Notes: generated from the sequence alone by a model not told the origin. 63,339 nucleotides of DNA from Neolewinella aurantiaca (GCF_008014675.1 NZ_VOXD01000035.1:1-63339); one strand, 5' to 3'; positions 35,206-45,094 are shown, numbered from the stretch's first letter. A program made the numbers and translations.

Positions 35206-35781
35206 TTACTTGAACATACCGCCGATCTTACCGAGAAGACCACCAGCTTTGTCTTCGCCCTTACCGAGCATGTTGGCCGCCTGGCCGAGGAGGTCAGCAG
35301 CACCACCTTCAGCACCGGCAGTGAGGTTACCGAGGAGGCTGCCTGCGTCAAGACCGAGAGCATCCATCATTGAGCCTGCGTCGATACCGTCGGTATCACC
35401 GGCTGCCTGGGTGGCACCACCAATCTTGTTCATGATCATCGGAAGGGCCACGCTGGAAAGTGTTCCGGCAACGCCTTCAGAAAGGCCAAGCTTGCTGGTA
35501 ACGTTGCTGATGAAGTTGCCAGCAATGCCTTTGTACACCATGTTTTGGAGAAGACCGCCGCCAGCTGCACTGTCGCTGGTGTCTGAACCACCAACTGCGC
35601 TGCTCAGCATACCAAGAATTCCGTCTACGTTTCCTCCGGAAACGGCACCCATGATGCCTTCGGTGATAGATTCCTTAGCGATAGGAAGCGTTTGTTCAGC
35701 CTGGCCCATGTCGAGTCCGGTTTTTTCGGAGATGGCGGATACTACCTGGCCTTTAACGGCGTCCATGATTGAGTCTAACAT
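35206..35781 (-). CDS. DUF937/YidB-like helical repeat protein
   Basis: 191 residues from MLDSIMDAVKGQV (ATG 35781); a longer frame starts at 35817 but adds non-conserved residues. The chain is small-residue rich, with repeated GGNVDGILGMLSSAVGG-like and MLGKGEDKAGGLLGKIGGMFK segments, and regularly spaced Gly, Leu and Ala. This matches Bacteroidota proteins annotated DUF937 or YidB-like, whose function is unknown. No signal peptide is seen. It stands alone, ending convergently onto the shared hairpin. Confidence 0.7.
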   Translation of the reverse strand: MLDSIMDAVKGQVVSAISEKTGLDMGQAEQTLPIAKESITEGIMGAVSGGNVDGILGMLSSAVGGSDTSDSAAGGGLLQNMVYKGIAGNFISNVTSKLGLSEGVAGTLSSVALPMIMNKIGGATQAAGDTDGIDAGSMMDALGLDAGSLLGNLTAGAEGGAADLLGQAANMLGKGEDKAGGLLGKIGGMFK

Positions 35782-35922
35782 AGTTGTAATGTATTTTTTT
35801 GATGGTGAGCCTGACAATACGCCAAGCCTGTTAACTATTGGTTTGACGCAGATATTTCCATTTGGTCACACTCTAAAGTAGCTTTAAGAGCTTTTTCTGG
35901 TTTAATCTGCATTTTCGGCACC

Positions 35923-36429
35923 TTATAATAAGAGTAACGCTTCAGATAAAATTTCTCTTTCTTCCCCCGGAAGAATTTCTCCACCGTTGCCGAAGTTAAT
36001 GTCGGATTGGTAAAAGCCTTCTTCGGCAACTACGCGAACATTGAGGGCACTCAGCGACCAGAGCAGTGATTGACGTGCTTTTTCGCCCCGCGGCGCCCTG
36101 GGAGTAAAGGTGAACACCAGTGCGGGTTTGGAATCGAGTTCTCCGGAGGAAGCCAGCCAATCGAGCGCGTTCTTAAGTACCCCGGGAATGTTGTGGAGGT
36201 AAGCGGGGGTAGCGAAAACGAGCGCACTTGCCTGATCGACATCGGAGCGCCAACGTAATACAGGCTCCGGCCAGGGGGCTGTATCACGGCCCGGCTGAAA
36301 GACGGGGAGGTCGGCAAGGTAATCCGTGCTTCGTACGGGGCGAGGCTGCAACTTTCCTATTCCGTTGAGAAACCGGGAGTTCGCGCTCTGAGGATGAGGA
36401 GATCCGGAAATGAGGAGCAGCATAAGCAT
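35923..36429 (-). CDS. NADPH-dependent FMN reductase-like flavoprotein
   Basis: 168 residues with a flavodoxin-like fold. The phosphate-binding loop SGSPHPQSANSRF and the FMN-ring loop TPAYLHNIPGVLKNALDWL are diagnostic of the NADPH-dependent FMN reductase/azoreductase family. Members reduce flavin, quinones or azo dyes in the cytosol. The C-terminus is slightly shortened. No operon partner is clear; the DUF937-like gene lies 141 bases downstream on the same strand. Confidence 0.88.
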   Translation of the reverse strand: MLMLLLISGSPHPQSANSRFLNGIGKLQPRPVRSTDYLADLPVFQPGRDTAPWPEPVLRWRSDVDQASALVFATPAYLHNIPGVLKNALDWLASSGELDSKPALVFTFTPRAPRGEKARQSLLWSLSALNVRVVAEEGFYQSDINFGNGGEILPGEEREILSEALLLL

Positions 36430-36506
36430 GATTGTTTGTTCCGGGGGGCGGCATCCCCGATAGCGTGGAATTCCCTTCGGTTACCCAAACGAATCAGTAG
36501 CGATGC

Positions 36507-36869
36507 TTAGTCCTCATCGTCACTGGACAGGTCATCGTCATCGGCGAGTTCATCGGGGTCGATATCAGCTTCTTCGATATCGTCGTCGTCATATTTATCG
36601 GCGTATTCATCACGAACATCATCCAGCAGGTTGCCGTCGTCGTCGTAATCGTCGTCGTCATCGATGATCTCGAGTGCTTCGGTTTTGGTCATCCGGATGA
36701 GGTAGTACTTCTCTTCGGTTTCGAAGGGAAGGGCACTGGTTAAGCGGCCGTTTACATCGGTGAACCGAATGAGGGAAGAGGCGAAGCCTTCCGGGTAGAA
36801 CAACTTGATCTGCTCCAGGACTTCATCGTCAAGCTTCTCATAGTTTTTGATTACACGGGGTTTGCTCAT
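36507..36869 (-). CDS. Acidic conserved hypothetical protein
   Basis: 120 residues. The first ~65 form a compact domain (VIKNYEKLDDEVLEQIKLFYPEGF) that may be a small beta-alpha fold. The last 55 are almost all Asp and Glu, such as DDDDDYDDDGNLLDDV. Homologues appear across Bacteroidota as hypotheticals and carry no known activity. The acidic tail suggests nucleic-acid mimicry, histone-like chaperoning or salt adaptation, none proven. It is monocistronic, 78 bases from the flavoprotein gene. Confidence 0.78.
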   Translation of the reverse strand: MSKPRVIKNYEKLDDEVLEQIKLFYPEGFASSLIRFTDVNGRLTSALPFETEEKYYLIRMTKTEALEIIDDDDDYDDDGNLLDDVRDEYADKYDDDDIEEADIDPDELADDDDLSSDDED

Positions 36870-37066
36870 GGATTAGGGGAGTTGTAGGTTTTCAATAAAT
36901 GGCGAGACAATAATAGGGGGGATATTGGGAAATAGAAGATTTATTTTATGATAAATGTGCCCGGAGATGAGAATTAAAACCGGAGGCCCGGACAGAACCA
37001 GAACGCCCCCGTCTCCGGGGGTGGGGACGAGGGCGCTGATAAGTGTTAAGCGATGTGCTTATCGTA

Positions 37067-37726
37067 TTACTTGCCCGCTGCTTTAGCGTGGTCTGCGAGG
37101 AATTTTTCGAGGCCGATATCCGTGAGTGGGTGCTTCAGAAGGCTCTCGAAGGCACTGAGCCCACAAGTAACGATGTCTGCACCTGCGCGCGCCGCCTCAA
37201 TGATGTGCTTGCCATTACGGATAGACGCCGCAAGAATTTCAGTTTCGTAACCCTGCACTTCGTAGATCTCGGCAATCTCCTCGATCAGTTGCATGCCGTC
37301 CCAGCCGATGTCGTCGATACGACCGACAAACGGGCTAACGTAAGTAGCACCCGCTTTGGCGGCAAGGATTGCCTGCCCGGGGCTGAAAACGAGTGTGCAA
37401 TTAGTGCGGATGCCCTGGGAGGTACACCACGCAAGAGCTTTTACACCTTCGCGGATCATCGGAATCTTGATCACGATGTTATCGGCAATCTTGATCAACT
37501 CACTGGCTTCTTTTTTCATGCCTTCGAAATCAGTGCTGATGACCTCGGCACTGACGTCACCGCTGGTGATGTCACAGATTTTCTTGTAATGAGCCATCAC
37601 GGCTTTGTCCCCGCTGATTTTTTCCTTGGCCATCAGGCTGGGGTTGGTGGTTACACCATCAAGAATACCGAGAGATTCGGCTTCGGCAATGTCGTTGAGG
37701 TTAGCAGTATCGATGAAGAACTTCAT
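37067..37726 (-). CDS. fsa: Transaldolase / fructose-6-phosphate aldolase family
   Basis: 219 residues, a TIM barrel of the small transaldolase (TalC/FSA) type. Visible are FFIDTANLNDIAEA, DGVTTNPSLMAK, the Schiff-base Lys in IVIKIPMI, and TNCTLVFSPGQAILAAKAGA with SPFVGRIDDIG. It transfers dihydroxyacetone units in the pentose phosphate pathway, or splits fructose 6-phosphate; sequence alone does not separate these. A -7 element CAAAAATA (minus-strand TATTTTTG) lies at 37786-37793. Monocistronic. Confidence 0.93.
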   Translation of the reverse strand: MKFFIDTANLNDIAEAESLGILDGVTTNPSLMAKEKISGDKAVMAHYKKICDITSGDVSAEVISTDFEGMKKEASELIKIADNIVIKIPMIREGVKALAWCTSQGIRTNCTLVFSPGQAILAAKAGATYVSPFVGRIDDIGWDGMQLIEEIAEIYEVQGYETEILAASIRNGKHIIEAARAGADIVTCGLSAFESLLKHPLTDIGLEKFLADHAKAAGK

Positions 37727-37949
37727 GCTGAGTTGTTTTTGATTTTGTGATTGGTGCAGAAGGTTAGTTCACGCTTCTGCACATACAAAAATACACCTTG
37801 CCAGAGACTTTGTTTACAGTTTAAGCAATGTATTTGCTCCGCAACCGTGTGCATCGCGTGAGACTTCTTATTTAGTTAACCTGAAAAAGGTAAAGATGTG
37901 CGCTCTGCGGGTTTATTGCGTCCGAATTTGAGGCGGAGCCAGGCGACCT

Positions 37950-38807
37950 TTACTTATCGGTAGTTGGAGCTGCAGCCTCTTCCGAGTAGGTATTCAGACG
38001 TACCTGTTTTTCTTTTGGACCCGGACGAACTTTCATATTCAGGAATTCAACCAGTAGAGAGAATGCGATGGCGAAATACAGATAACCCTTAGGAACGGTA
38101 CCAACTTCGGAGCCGAAGACTTCAAAGTGTGCGAGATGGGCTCCCTCCACGATGAGCATGAAGCCGATGAGGATCAGAAAGGCAAGGCCTAACATCTGGA
38201 TGGTCGGGTTACGGTTCACGAAATTGCCCACCGGTACGGCGAATGCCATCATGATACCTACCGATACGACAACGGCGATGATCATTATCAGCAGCGCACC
38301 CTCCAGGCCATTCGTCATACCAATGGCCGTAAGGATAGAATCTACCGAGAAAACCAGGTTGATAATGGTGATCTGAACGATCACCGACTGCAGCGTGGCA
38401 CCGACTGATTTGCCAACGCCGGGGTCTCCTTCCGTATGCTCGTCGCCTTCCAGTTTGTGGTGAATCTCGGATGTGGATTTATAGAGCAGGAAAACTCCGC
38501 CGATCACGAGAATGATGGCCTGTCCGCTAAGGCCGCCTTTGAACCAACCCCAGTCGAAGTCGTAAAATGATTCGTTCATGGCAACGAGGAAAGAAACACC
38601 GAACAGAAGAACGATCCGAAGAACCATCGCCAGAATCAGGCCAACGTTGGTTGCTTTCTTGCGCTCGGCGTCTGTTTTTAACTTGCCGGAAGCAATGGAG
38701 ATAAAGATGATGTTATCGATACCCAGAACGATCTCGAGGAAAGTGAGGGTGAGCAAAGAGAGCCATACCGCGCCACTGGCAAAGTCAGGCATATCGAATA
38801 GAAACAT
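37950..38807 (-). CDS. TerC family integral membrane protein
   Basis: 285 residues, seven to nine helices with the TerC hallmarks: LEIVLGIDNIIFISI near the start, and VFSVDSILTAIGMTN, each with membrane-embedded acidic residues. The C-terminus is a short charged tail. TerC-like proteins of the Alx/MntP-related group export manganese or support metallation of secreted enzymes; tellurite resistance is rarely the real role. It is monocistronic, facing an unknown gene across a short divergent gap. Confidence 0.92.
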   Translation of the reverse strand: MFLFDMPDFASGAVWLSLLTLTFLEIVLGIDNIIFISIASGKLKTDAERKKATNVGLILAMVLRIVLLFGVSFLVAMNESFYDFDWGWFKGGLSGQAIILVIGGVFLLYKSTSEIHHKLEGDEHTEGDPGVGKSVGATLQSVIVQITIINLVFSVDSILTAIGMTNGLEGALLIMIIAVVVSVGIMMAFAVPVGNFVNRNPTIQMLGLAFLILIGFMLIVEGAHLAHFEVFGSEVGTVPKGYLYFAIAFSLLVEFLNMKVRPGPKEKQVRLNTYSEEAAAPTTDK

Positions 38808-38926
38808 ATTACTAGTAGGTATTTCCGTGTGGTTGAAGCTTATCGACGGGCAGAAACCGTCCGCTTGGTCAAGCTTTTATCTTACATGGTGTAAAACTAC
38901 ACAGGTGACCGGATGTTTGGAAAAAG

Positions 38927-39415
38927 ATGAAAGAAACAAAATTCCGTCGCCTGCGTCGCGACGAACTGGAGGAAGTGGAAGGGCAATTTGTCAAGTTCCT
39001 GGCTGTCAATGGAATAGATGCTCAGAGTTGGCAGAAATTGAAAGAAGATGAACCCGGAAGAGCAGACGATTTTATCCTGCAATTTTCGCAAATAGTCTTT
39101 GCGGGAGTGATTGAAAAGGTAAAATACCTGGTTCATCGGCGTCCTAACGACCTGAGAACATATAAAACTGATGAGGATAAAATCTACATGCGAGGCATTC
39201 TGCTGGATGGTGAAACATCGATTGATTTCACGAAAACGGACCTTCCCCCCAAAGAGATATTCCAACGCCTCAAAGATGAAAAGGTGACTCCGAAAATTTA
39301 TTCTGCGGAGCGGAAATACATTCCCATCGGCCGTGATCAGGACATATTTGTCATTATGGAAGAAGGGGCCCTCATCGACGATGGAGAATTGTTTGAAACC
39401 CTTGCTGCTCTGTAA
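38927..39415 (+). CDS. Conserved Bacteroidota protein (DUF6495-like)
   Basis: 162 residues. The N-terminus LRRDELEEVEGQFVKFLAVNGIDAQSW resembles the DUF6495 family of Bacteroidota, which has no known function. Residues 60-120 hold VIEKVKYLVHRRPNDLRTYKTD and a beta-rich end. No signal peptide or membrane segment; cytosolic. The family name is from memory and should be treated as tentative, while a real protein-coding gene is very likely. Confidence 0.75.
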   Translation: MKETKFRRLRRDELEEVEGQFVKFLAVNGIDAQSWQKLKEDEPGRADDFILQFSQIVFAGVIEKVKYLVHRRPNDLRTYKTDEDKIYMRGILLDGETSIDFTKTDLPPKEIFQRLKDEKVTPKIYSAERKYIPIGRDQDIFVIMEEGALIDDGELFETLAAL

Positions 39416-39651
39416 GGCACACGCTTGATTTTAGCAGGGCGCAGCAGCGCAGGTGCAGTATTGGGTTGAGATTGCTGGGGTAGGGCCGGGAAACCGGCTT
39501 CAAAGGCGTAGAATAAATATATGTTTCACCGTCTTTTTGGTGGAACCCGTATCTTTGTGTCAGAATTTACGTCTCAAGGACGAACTATTGCCCATACACC
39601 GAACAGAATCCTCTGGCTTTACCGGGTTCAGTTCATCATCATAATCCACAC

Positions 39652-40257
39652 ATGAAGAATATTTCCGGCCTTTTTTTCCTTCTCTTACTGTTACTTTTCC
39701 TTGTAAGTTGTAGCAGTGAGCCTACATCCGTTACCGACACTTCCGGCACCGAAACGCCTGCGGCAGAAACGGAAGATCCCAACGATGGCAATACCGCCAT
39801 CTACGACGTCGATGCCGACGATCCCTACCTCGTTTCCAACGACTACTTCCTCGGCATGACGCCAGGAGGAAGCCTTGCTGACTTCAAAGACGGACTCCGT
39901 AACGGTGAACTGAGAACCGGAGAAGGCGCTTTCGAAGTCTTCTATATCGACGGCGCCGAAGGCGACGAGCTCGGTTACGTTTACTCCATGGATGGTGCCG
40001 AAGGCACCATTGATCAAATCACCATCACTTCCCCGAAGGTGGTAACCGAAGAAGGTGTCCGGGTAGGACTGAGCTTCAATGAGCTCACCCAGCGCCTCGG
40101 AGAACTGGAAGTCTTCGCTTCCGAAATCGAGTCCCGCGTCTATGCTACAAAAAATGGAGTCACTTACCGCCTGAACACCAACGGTACGCCCGGTAAAACG
40201 ACTGCGGAAGACATCAAAGGCGATGTTGAAGTAGCCCAGATTATCCTCGGTTTCTGA
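39652..40257 (+). CDS. Putative lipoprotein of unknown function
   Basis: 201 residues: a signal with lipobox LVSC (LFFLLLLLLFLVSC), a Thr/Glu-rich linker to about residue 50, then a soluble domain with repeated beta strands (DYFLGMTPGG, GAFEVFYIDGAEG, GVRVGLSFNELTQRLGELEVF). The late motif VGLSFNELTQRLG suggests a small sensor or binding fold often seen in Bacteroidota lipoproteins. No family name is certain. It is 85 bases upstream of the MocA-like gene on the same strand. Confidence 0.78.
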   Translation: MKNISGLFFLLLLLLFLVSCSSEPTSVTDTSGTETPAAETEDPNDGNTAIYDVDADDPYLVSNDYFLGMTPGGSLADFKDGLRNGELRTGEGAFEVFYIDGAEGDELGYVYSMDGAEGTIDQITITSPKVVTEEGVRVGLSFNELTQRLGELEVFASEIESRVYATKNGVTYRLNTNGTPGKTTAEDIKGDVEVAQIILGF

Positions 40258-40341
40258 ACCGGAATGATGCCATGGTTTTGCCGGGCGTAACCAACATGGC
40301 CTCTGCAAATCAGTATTACCAGTAAAAATATCCGCTGATCT

Positions 40342-40935
40342 ATGGGGAATGTCGTCCAGATAGTGCTTGCCGCAGGTGGCTCTTCCCGGATGGGACAAGC
40401 CAAGCAATTGCTCAAAGTAAACGGTGAAAGTATGGTTCGCCGCGTGGTGCAGGCGGCCAGAGCCACCGCTAACCGCGTGGTGGTAGTGACGGGCTCCTCC
40501 GGATCTGAAGTATACCACGAACTCAAGGACCTGGCCGGTGTGCTCTTCGCCTACAATCCCCGCTGGGAGGAAGGAATAGGGCGCAGCGTAGCCATCGGTG
40601 TGGCTACGGCCAATATTCACAGCACCGAAGCTTACTTCATTACCCTTGCGGACCAGCCGCTGATCGAAACCCGACACCTCGAGCGCTACCTTGAAGCATA
40701 CCACAAGTCTCCCGACCGCATTATCGCAACCGCGTACCCGAACGGTCCGGGAGTGCCTGCGATATTTCCCGCCCGGCTGGAAGGCGAGCTGCTACGCTTA
40801 GAGGGTAGGACCGGAGCCAAACAACTCATCATAAAGGAATGGGACAACCTGAGCCTGATCGATGCATCACCGATCACGTTCGACGTAGATACGCCGGAGG
40901 ATTACGAAGCGGTGACCGGGCATAAACCGGAGTAA
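40342..40935 (+). CDS. MocA/MobA-like nucleotidyltransferase
   Basis: 197 residues with LAAGGSSRMGQAKQLL, the NTP-binding loop of GT-A fold nucleotidyltransferases, then VVVVTGSSG and TLADQPLI, with the metal Asp. The closest group is molybdenum cofactor cytidylyltransferase MocA and related proteins that activate small molecules with CTP or GTP. No other molybdopterin gene is near, so the exact substrate is undecided. The C-terminal FDVDTPEDYEA is typical of this group. Confidence 0.88.
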   Translation: MGNVVQIVLAAGGSSRMGQAKQLLKVNGESMVRRVVQAARATANRVVVVTGSSGSEVYHELKDLAGVLFAYNPRWEEGIGRSVAIGVATANIHSTEAYFITLADQPLIETRHLERYLEAYHKSPDRIIATAYPNGPGVPAIFPARLEGELLRLEGRTGAKQLIIKEWDNLSLIDASPITFDVDTPEDYEAVTGHKPE

Positions 40936-41026
40936 ATGACCAACTGGTTAGGGGAAGGTCCGGTTGCCACAGCCATTACCGGCAAAATATACCTAACCAC
41001 TTCGACTTAGGCGTATAAACATGAAG

Positions 41027-42229
41027 CTATTCAAGAACTCCCGTAGTTTCCCGTACAGGAATCTGTCGGAACTCTACCTCGATCCGGTAGTCTTTTCCAA
41101 TACCACGTACCATCGGCTGAAACATGGTGTTCATCAGGTCGGTCGCCTGTACTTTGGCACGTCGGAACACATCGGATTCGATGGCTTCGCTACGAAAGGC
41201 TTCGCGCAGCGCATTCACCCCTTCGTTGATGTTAACACCTTCAAGTTCGCGCATCCACCCGATGTCGAGTTTCTCGATTTTGGGTAAGACCTCGTGACTC
41301 AGGATCTGGGGGTCGGGTAGGGTGATGGTCACCACTTTGCTCCTCTCATCGAGGTCTACTTGAAATTGCTGGTCGAGCCGAAAGCCTACTTTGAGGATAG
41401 AAATGGCCGTGATTTCCACGTCTGTTTCAGAAACGTTCATTCCCCAGATGGAGGTCTGGAGTTGTTTGCTTATCCCTTTTTTGTCTTTCACTTCAATGGT
41501 GGCCAGTTCGCCGATCACGTTTTCAACCTTTTCCTGAAACATCCCTTTACTGCGACTGAAGTCATCTATTTTGGCGCGTTCTTCCATCCGGGCCATCAGG
41601 GGGCGTAAGGCTTCACCCGTTGCAACCTTACAGGGATTGTTTACATCGGCTCCCTTAGCTAAGATGTTTCCGTTGCGCGTGCGGATTACAACGGCAAGAA
41701 TTTTATTGACCATGAAGCAGGTATAGTTAGAGGCTACTTCCTCGAAGATGGTGATCAGTTTACTCCCTCCTTCTTCGTACCAGGCTTCGTACTCCGCAGC
41801 GGTACTATCCCGCATGCGCATGAAATCGTTGTAGTACAAGCTTGCAAATTCCTCTTGCTGCCGGTCGTATTCTCTGATCACTTCACTCCGCAGGCTGTCG
41901 TTGAGCCCCATACGATTGCTGACGTGCTTCAGGATATCGGTATTGATGTCATACACTAGGGCATCGAATTCACGCTTATACCTTTTGGGGTTCTGGAGGA
42001 TGGCCAGCGCTTGTTCCGGATCGATGCTGATCTGAAAATCTGCGGGCATGTACTGCAGCTGGTATTCTGCTGGCGCGGCCAGAAATCCACTGCCCGGTTT
42101 ATAGGCCTTGTAAGCAAGGGTGCCGAGAATTCCGGCAATCAGCACCACAATGGCAATTTGGGTATAGTTGCTGCCGCGTGATTGAGCGCCTTTTGATGAT
42201 GAGGGGGCACCCTGATATTGATCTGCCAT
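41027..42229 (-). CDS. Membrane-anchored DUF4230 protein
   Basis: 400 residues. A short N-terminal region is followed by one membrane helix (YTQIAIVVLIAGILGTLAYK), a long helical linker, and from about residue 230 a DUF4230 domain (NVIGELATIEVKDKKG, DEISKVVTITLPDPQIL-like strands, then GKDYRIEVEFRQ). DUF4230 proteins are membrane-linked and of unknown role; topology suggests the domain faces the periplasm. It is in a minus-strand pair with folP, 92 bases away. Confidence 0.8.
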   Translation of the reverse strand: MADQYQGAPSSSKGAQSRGSNYTQIAIVVLIAGILGTLAYKAYKPGSGFLAAPAEYQLQYMPADFQISIDPEQALAILQNPKRYKREFDALVYDINTDILKHVSNRMGLNDSLRSEVIREYDRQQEEFASLYYNDFMRMRDSTAAEYEAWYEEGGSKLITIFEEVASNYTCFMVNKILAVVIRTRNGNILAKGADVNNPCKVATGEALRPLMARMEERAKIDDFSRSKGMFQEKVENVIGELATIEVKDKKGISKQLQTSIWGMNVSETDVEITAISILKVGFRLDQQFQVDLDERSKVVTITLPDPQILSHEVLPKIEKLDIGWMRELEGVNINEGVNALREAFRSEAIESDVFRRAKVQATDLMNTMFQPMVRGIGKDYRIEVEFRQIPVRETTGVLE

Positions 42230-42321
42230 GGCTGAAGTTTGTTGAAATCTGGTTAGGCGGTTTAAAGAGTAACAGACACCTGCTCAGTTTGATGATAAGG
42301 TAGCGCTGAAGTGAAACAGCT

Positions 42322-43194
42322 TTAGTGCGTATGAGCTTTCTCCCTATCCGCTGCCAGTAGCAACTCATGCAGTTTAAGTACTTGTACTGCTTCAGCAACG
42401 TCGTGTACTCTTAAAACAGATGCGCCTTGTTGAAGTGCGAACAAATGTAAGGCCGATGTGGCACTAAGGCTTTCTGCCGCCGTAATTTTTAAAGGCCTCC
42501 AGATGGAAGACTTGCGGCTGATGCCCACAAAAACCGGAACACCCAGTTGCTTGAAAGCTTTCAGGTTTCTAAGAATTTCGTAGTTCTGAGCGACGGATTT
42601 GCCGAATCCCCAACCCGGATCAACGAGAATGTCTTTCACTCCCGACTCGCGCAGCGCTATCAGTCGTTCGGCCAGAAAGTCGAATACTGCCACAATAACG
42701 TCGTCTCCGTAACTCTCGGTGAAAGCCTGCATGTCACTCGGCTTACCGGGCATGTGCATCAGCACGTAGGGGACTTTAAGCTGGGGTAAAACCTCGAATA
42801 ATTGCGGGTCGAACTTTCCGGCAGAGATGTCATTGATCATCGCAGCACCTGCCTTCACGGACGAGATAGCCGTAGCTGCATAAATGGTGTCTACGCTGAC
42901 GTAACTATCCGGATAAGCCGCTACAATTGCTTCGATAACCGGAAGAACACGGTCGATTTCTTCCGCGCTCGAAATCAGTTCTGCGCCCGGTCGGCTGCTC
43001 ATTCCGCCAACATCGAGCAAAGTGGCTCCGGATTCCAGCATGGCGCCTGCCTGATCCACTGCTTGTTGTACCGAAGCAATTCTGCTGGCAGCATGAAAAC
43101 TATCCGGTGTAGCATTGAGGATGCCCATAATCAGGGGTTTCTCCGCCACGAGGAGCCGGCCGTTACAGTTGAGGGTAAAGGGAGTGAATTGCAT
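42322..43194 (-). CDS. folP: Dihydropteroate synthase
   Basis: 290 residues, TIM barrel with the DHPS signatures IMGILNATPDSFH near residue 25, LLDVGGMSSRPGAE, VDTIYA, MINDIS, and the pterin/p-aminobenzoate sites VLMHMPGKP and DPGWGFGKS, then GISRKSSIW. It joins 6-hydroxymethyl-dihydropterin pyrophosphate and p-aminobenzoate in folate synthesis and is the sulfonamide target. A TAACTTTG -7 element lies right upstream (43199-43206 on the plus strand), so the leader is very short. It is followed by the DUF4230 gene. Confidence 0.96.
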   Translation of the reverse strand: MQFTPFTLNCNGRLLVAEKPLIMGILNATPDSFHAASRIASVQQAVDQAGAMLESGATLLDVGGMSSRPGAELISSAEEIDRVLPVIEAIVAAYPDSYVSVDTIYAATAISSVKAGAAMINDISAGKFDPQLFEVLPQLKVPYVLMHMPGKPSDMQAFTESYGDDVIVAVFDFLAERLIALRESGVKDILVDPGWGFGKSVAQNYEILRNLKAFKQLGVPVFVGISRKSSIWRPLKITAAESLSATSALHLFALQQGASVLRVHDVAEAVQVLKLHELLLAADREKAHTH

Positions 43195-43402
43195 AGGGCA
43201 AAGTTAGAAACAAGGGAGTTGGGAAGCAGTACTCTGGCCGGCCAATTGTAATCTAATGCCTCCCGGTCTGGTACTGCGCCTTGCCCGCAAGTAAAGGATA
43301 ACGGAAGAAAGAAGTGAAAAGCAACCCTGGCTACAGGAGTATTGTCCTCGGTTCAGAACTTCGCCGGCAGGTTTCTGTGATCTGGCTTACCTTAGCGGTT
43401 AC

Positions 43403-45007
43403 GTGTACACCGAACAGAACATCCGAGGGCTGGCCATCAACTTTTTGCGGCAGCATTACAAACTCCGCCCGCGGTCGGGTACGAGTGGCACCCGCGTCGT
43501 ACATCGCCCTCACTACTATGAAGGGGTAACGATTGACGCCCGGTTGGCGTACCAGAAGCCAGATCTGAGCTGGTTTACCGCTACGGTGGAAGCTTCGAGT
43601 GTTGATAGTGCACACGAAGTGTTGTACCGGGTGAATTACTTCCGGATCGGGGCTCATTCTTTGCTGTTTACCCTGGTGGTTATGACCGGGTATCTGGCGG
43701 TGACGCAGGTGCAGGGCGAGTCGCTCTGGGCGCAATTCGGGCGGCCAGGGGTGTATAGTTATCTGCTTACGCTGTTCCTGACGATTTGGGGAGTGAGCGG
43801 TGTTTTGCTCAGTCGGCTCAAGTACTATCGTTACATCTATGCTATTGCTCAGTTCATCCGCTTTCATGCCGATGCGCAGTGGGTTGCCTACGACCGGAAG
43901 ATTTTCGAAGGGCTAAAGAGCAAGTACTACGTGGAGTTACAGCGACAATGTCTTCGTTTCGGTTTCGGTCTGATGGAGATCCAGGAAGATAATAAGGTCC
44001 GTTGGATCATCGAGCCAAGTCATATCGATCAGTTCAAGGGCAGCAGGGCAAAGCTACCTCTTTGGGTAGCTGTAGCAGGGAAAACCCCACCGCTGCTTGC
44101 TGGTCTTCGCAAAAAACTTCCTTTGAGGCCAGGAACAAAAACCAATGTGCCGGAGCCAGCGCAGCCGGCCCCGCCCGAGGAGATGACCGACCCTCTGTCG
44201 GTTGGTGCCTATCTCCCGATGTATGAGCGCAAAGACGATTACCTGACCACCATCATTCCCGCCAAAAAAGGCCGCGTCGCGTGGTATAAACAGCCGGCAA
44301 GGGTAAGTAAACGTCTCCGCTGGAAAATACGCCACGCCATCCGATCACTTTATCCTCCGGAAATCAGAAAGAGACCGGGCTATTACGAACTGCCATGGGG
44401 AGTGACGACAGCCTTTATCGTCACATTTATTGCGTTCGGAACACTGATCTATTTACAGTCGGAATGGACCGCAGAGCGCCGCCCTGGTCAGGTGGCTGCC
44501 GCTCCTGATCTGGAACCACTGGAAACGGCGGCAACCCCCGCCGACTCCGACGCGTCGCCCGAGGTACTCCCCGGAGAATACGACCACGAACTGTCCGCAA
44601 AAAGCCCCTCGGTGGTCCGGGACACCATCCTCGACCTCAACGAGGACGCAATAATTGTTCCGGCAAGTCTCCCCCAGAACACCATTTTCTACCTCCGCTA
44701 TGACACTTCCGGGGTGATGGAAAGCAGCTACGGATGCGGCCCTCTCGTTCGGTCAAATGTCAGGGGCTATATCCTGCAGGAAGGCCGATACCCTGAATAC
44801 GAAGTTGCCCTGGAAAGAGCAACCTACCTCAACGGTGCATTCAGCATCCCGGTTGCAATTCTACTGGCCGATTGCCTTGAAGAAGGGGCTCCCGGATACA
44901 TCCTGTACGTTGGCGATCTGCTGAGCACGGAGCCCAAGGCAAACTTCGACCTGAGGCGTTATTCCAATGCTTTCGAACTGGAGCTGAGTGTAGTCGAAAT
45001 CAAATAA
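43403..45007 (+). CDS. Hypothetical membrane protein with periplasmic C-terminal domain
   Basis: 534 residues. Two early helices (SLLFTLVVMTGYLAV and YSYLLTLFLTIWGVSGVLL) and a third near residue 340 (VTTAFIVTFIAFGTLIYL) divide a basic cytosolic part from a C-terminal domain of beta strands rich in Pro, Ser and Asp. The start is a GTG; the frame is open upstream and no ATG offers an alternative, so the true 5' end may be earlier. No family recognised. An internal copy of the dispersed CGCAGGTGCA motif lies in its coding sequence (43701-43713). Confidence 0.7.
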   Translation: MYTEQNIRGLAINFLRQHYKLRPRSGTSGTRVVHRPHYYEGVTIDARLAYQKPDLSWFTATVEASSVDSAHEVLYRVNYFRIGAHSLLFTLVVMTGYLAVTQVQGESLWAQFGRPGVYSYLLTLFLTIWGVSGVLLSRLKYYRYIYAIAQFIRFHADAQWVAYDRKIFEGLKSKYYVELQRQCLRFGFGLMEIQEDNKVRWIIEPSHIDQFKGSRAKLPLWVAVAGKTPPLLAGLRKKLPLRPGTKTNVPEPAQPAPPEEMTDPLSVGAYLPMYERKDDYLTTIIPAKKGRVAWYKQPARVSKRLRWKIRHAIRSLYPPEIRKRPGYYELPWGVTTAFIVTFIAFGTLIYLQSEWTAERRPGQVAAAPDLEPLETAATPADSDASPEVLPGEYDHELSAKSPSVVRDTILDLNEDAIIVPASLPQNTIFYLRYDTSGVMESSYGCGPLVRSNVRGYILQEGRYPEYEVALERATYLNGAFSIPVAILLADCLEEGAPGYILYVGDLLSTEPKANFDLRRYSNAFELELSVVEIK

Positions 45008-45074
45008 ATTGGTCCGGCACATAGCCGGCAAAAGGGCTGTATTCTCCTCCTTTCCGCTTCCTTTAACACAAGCC

Positions 45075-45091
45075 TGCACCTGCGTGCGCGC
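45075..45091 (-). repeat. Dispersed repeat copy
   Basis: TGCACCTGCGTGCGCGC, one variant of the GCGCGGCCGCAGGTGCA family, in the gap between two convergent genes. Similar single copies lie at 39441-39457, 47423-47439, 49268-49282 and 55871-55887. Confidence 0.6.
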
Positions 45092-45094
45092 CTG

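Noticed and set aside
35835..36029. Short minus-strand frame beside the flavoprotein gene
   Set aside because: It overlaps the start of the convincing flavoprotein coding region in another frame and has no family match.
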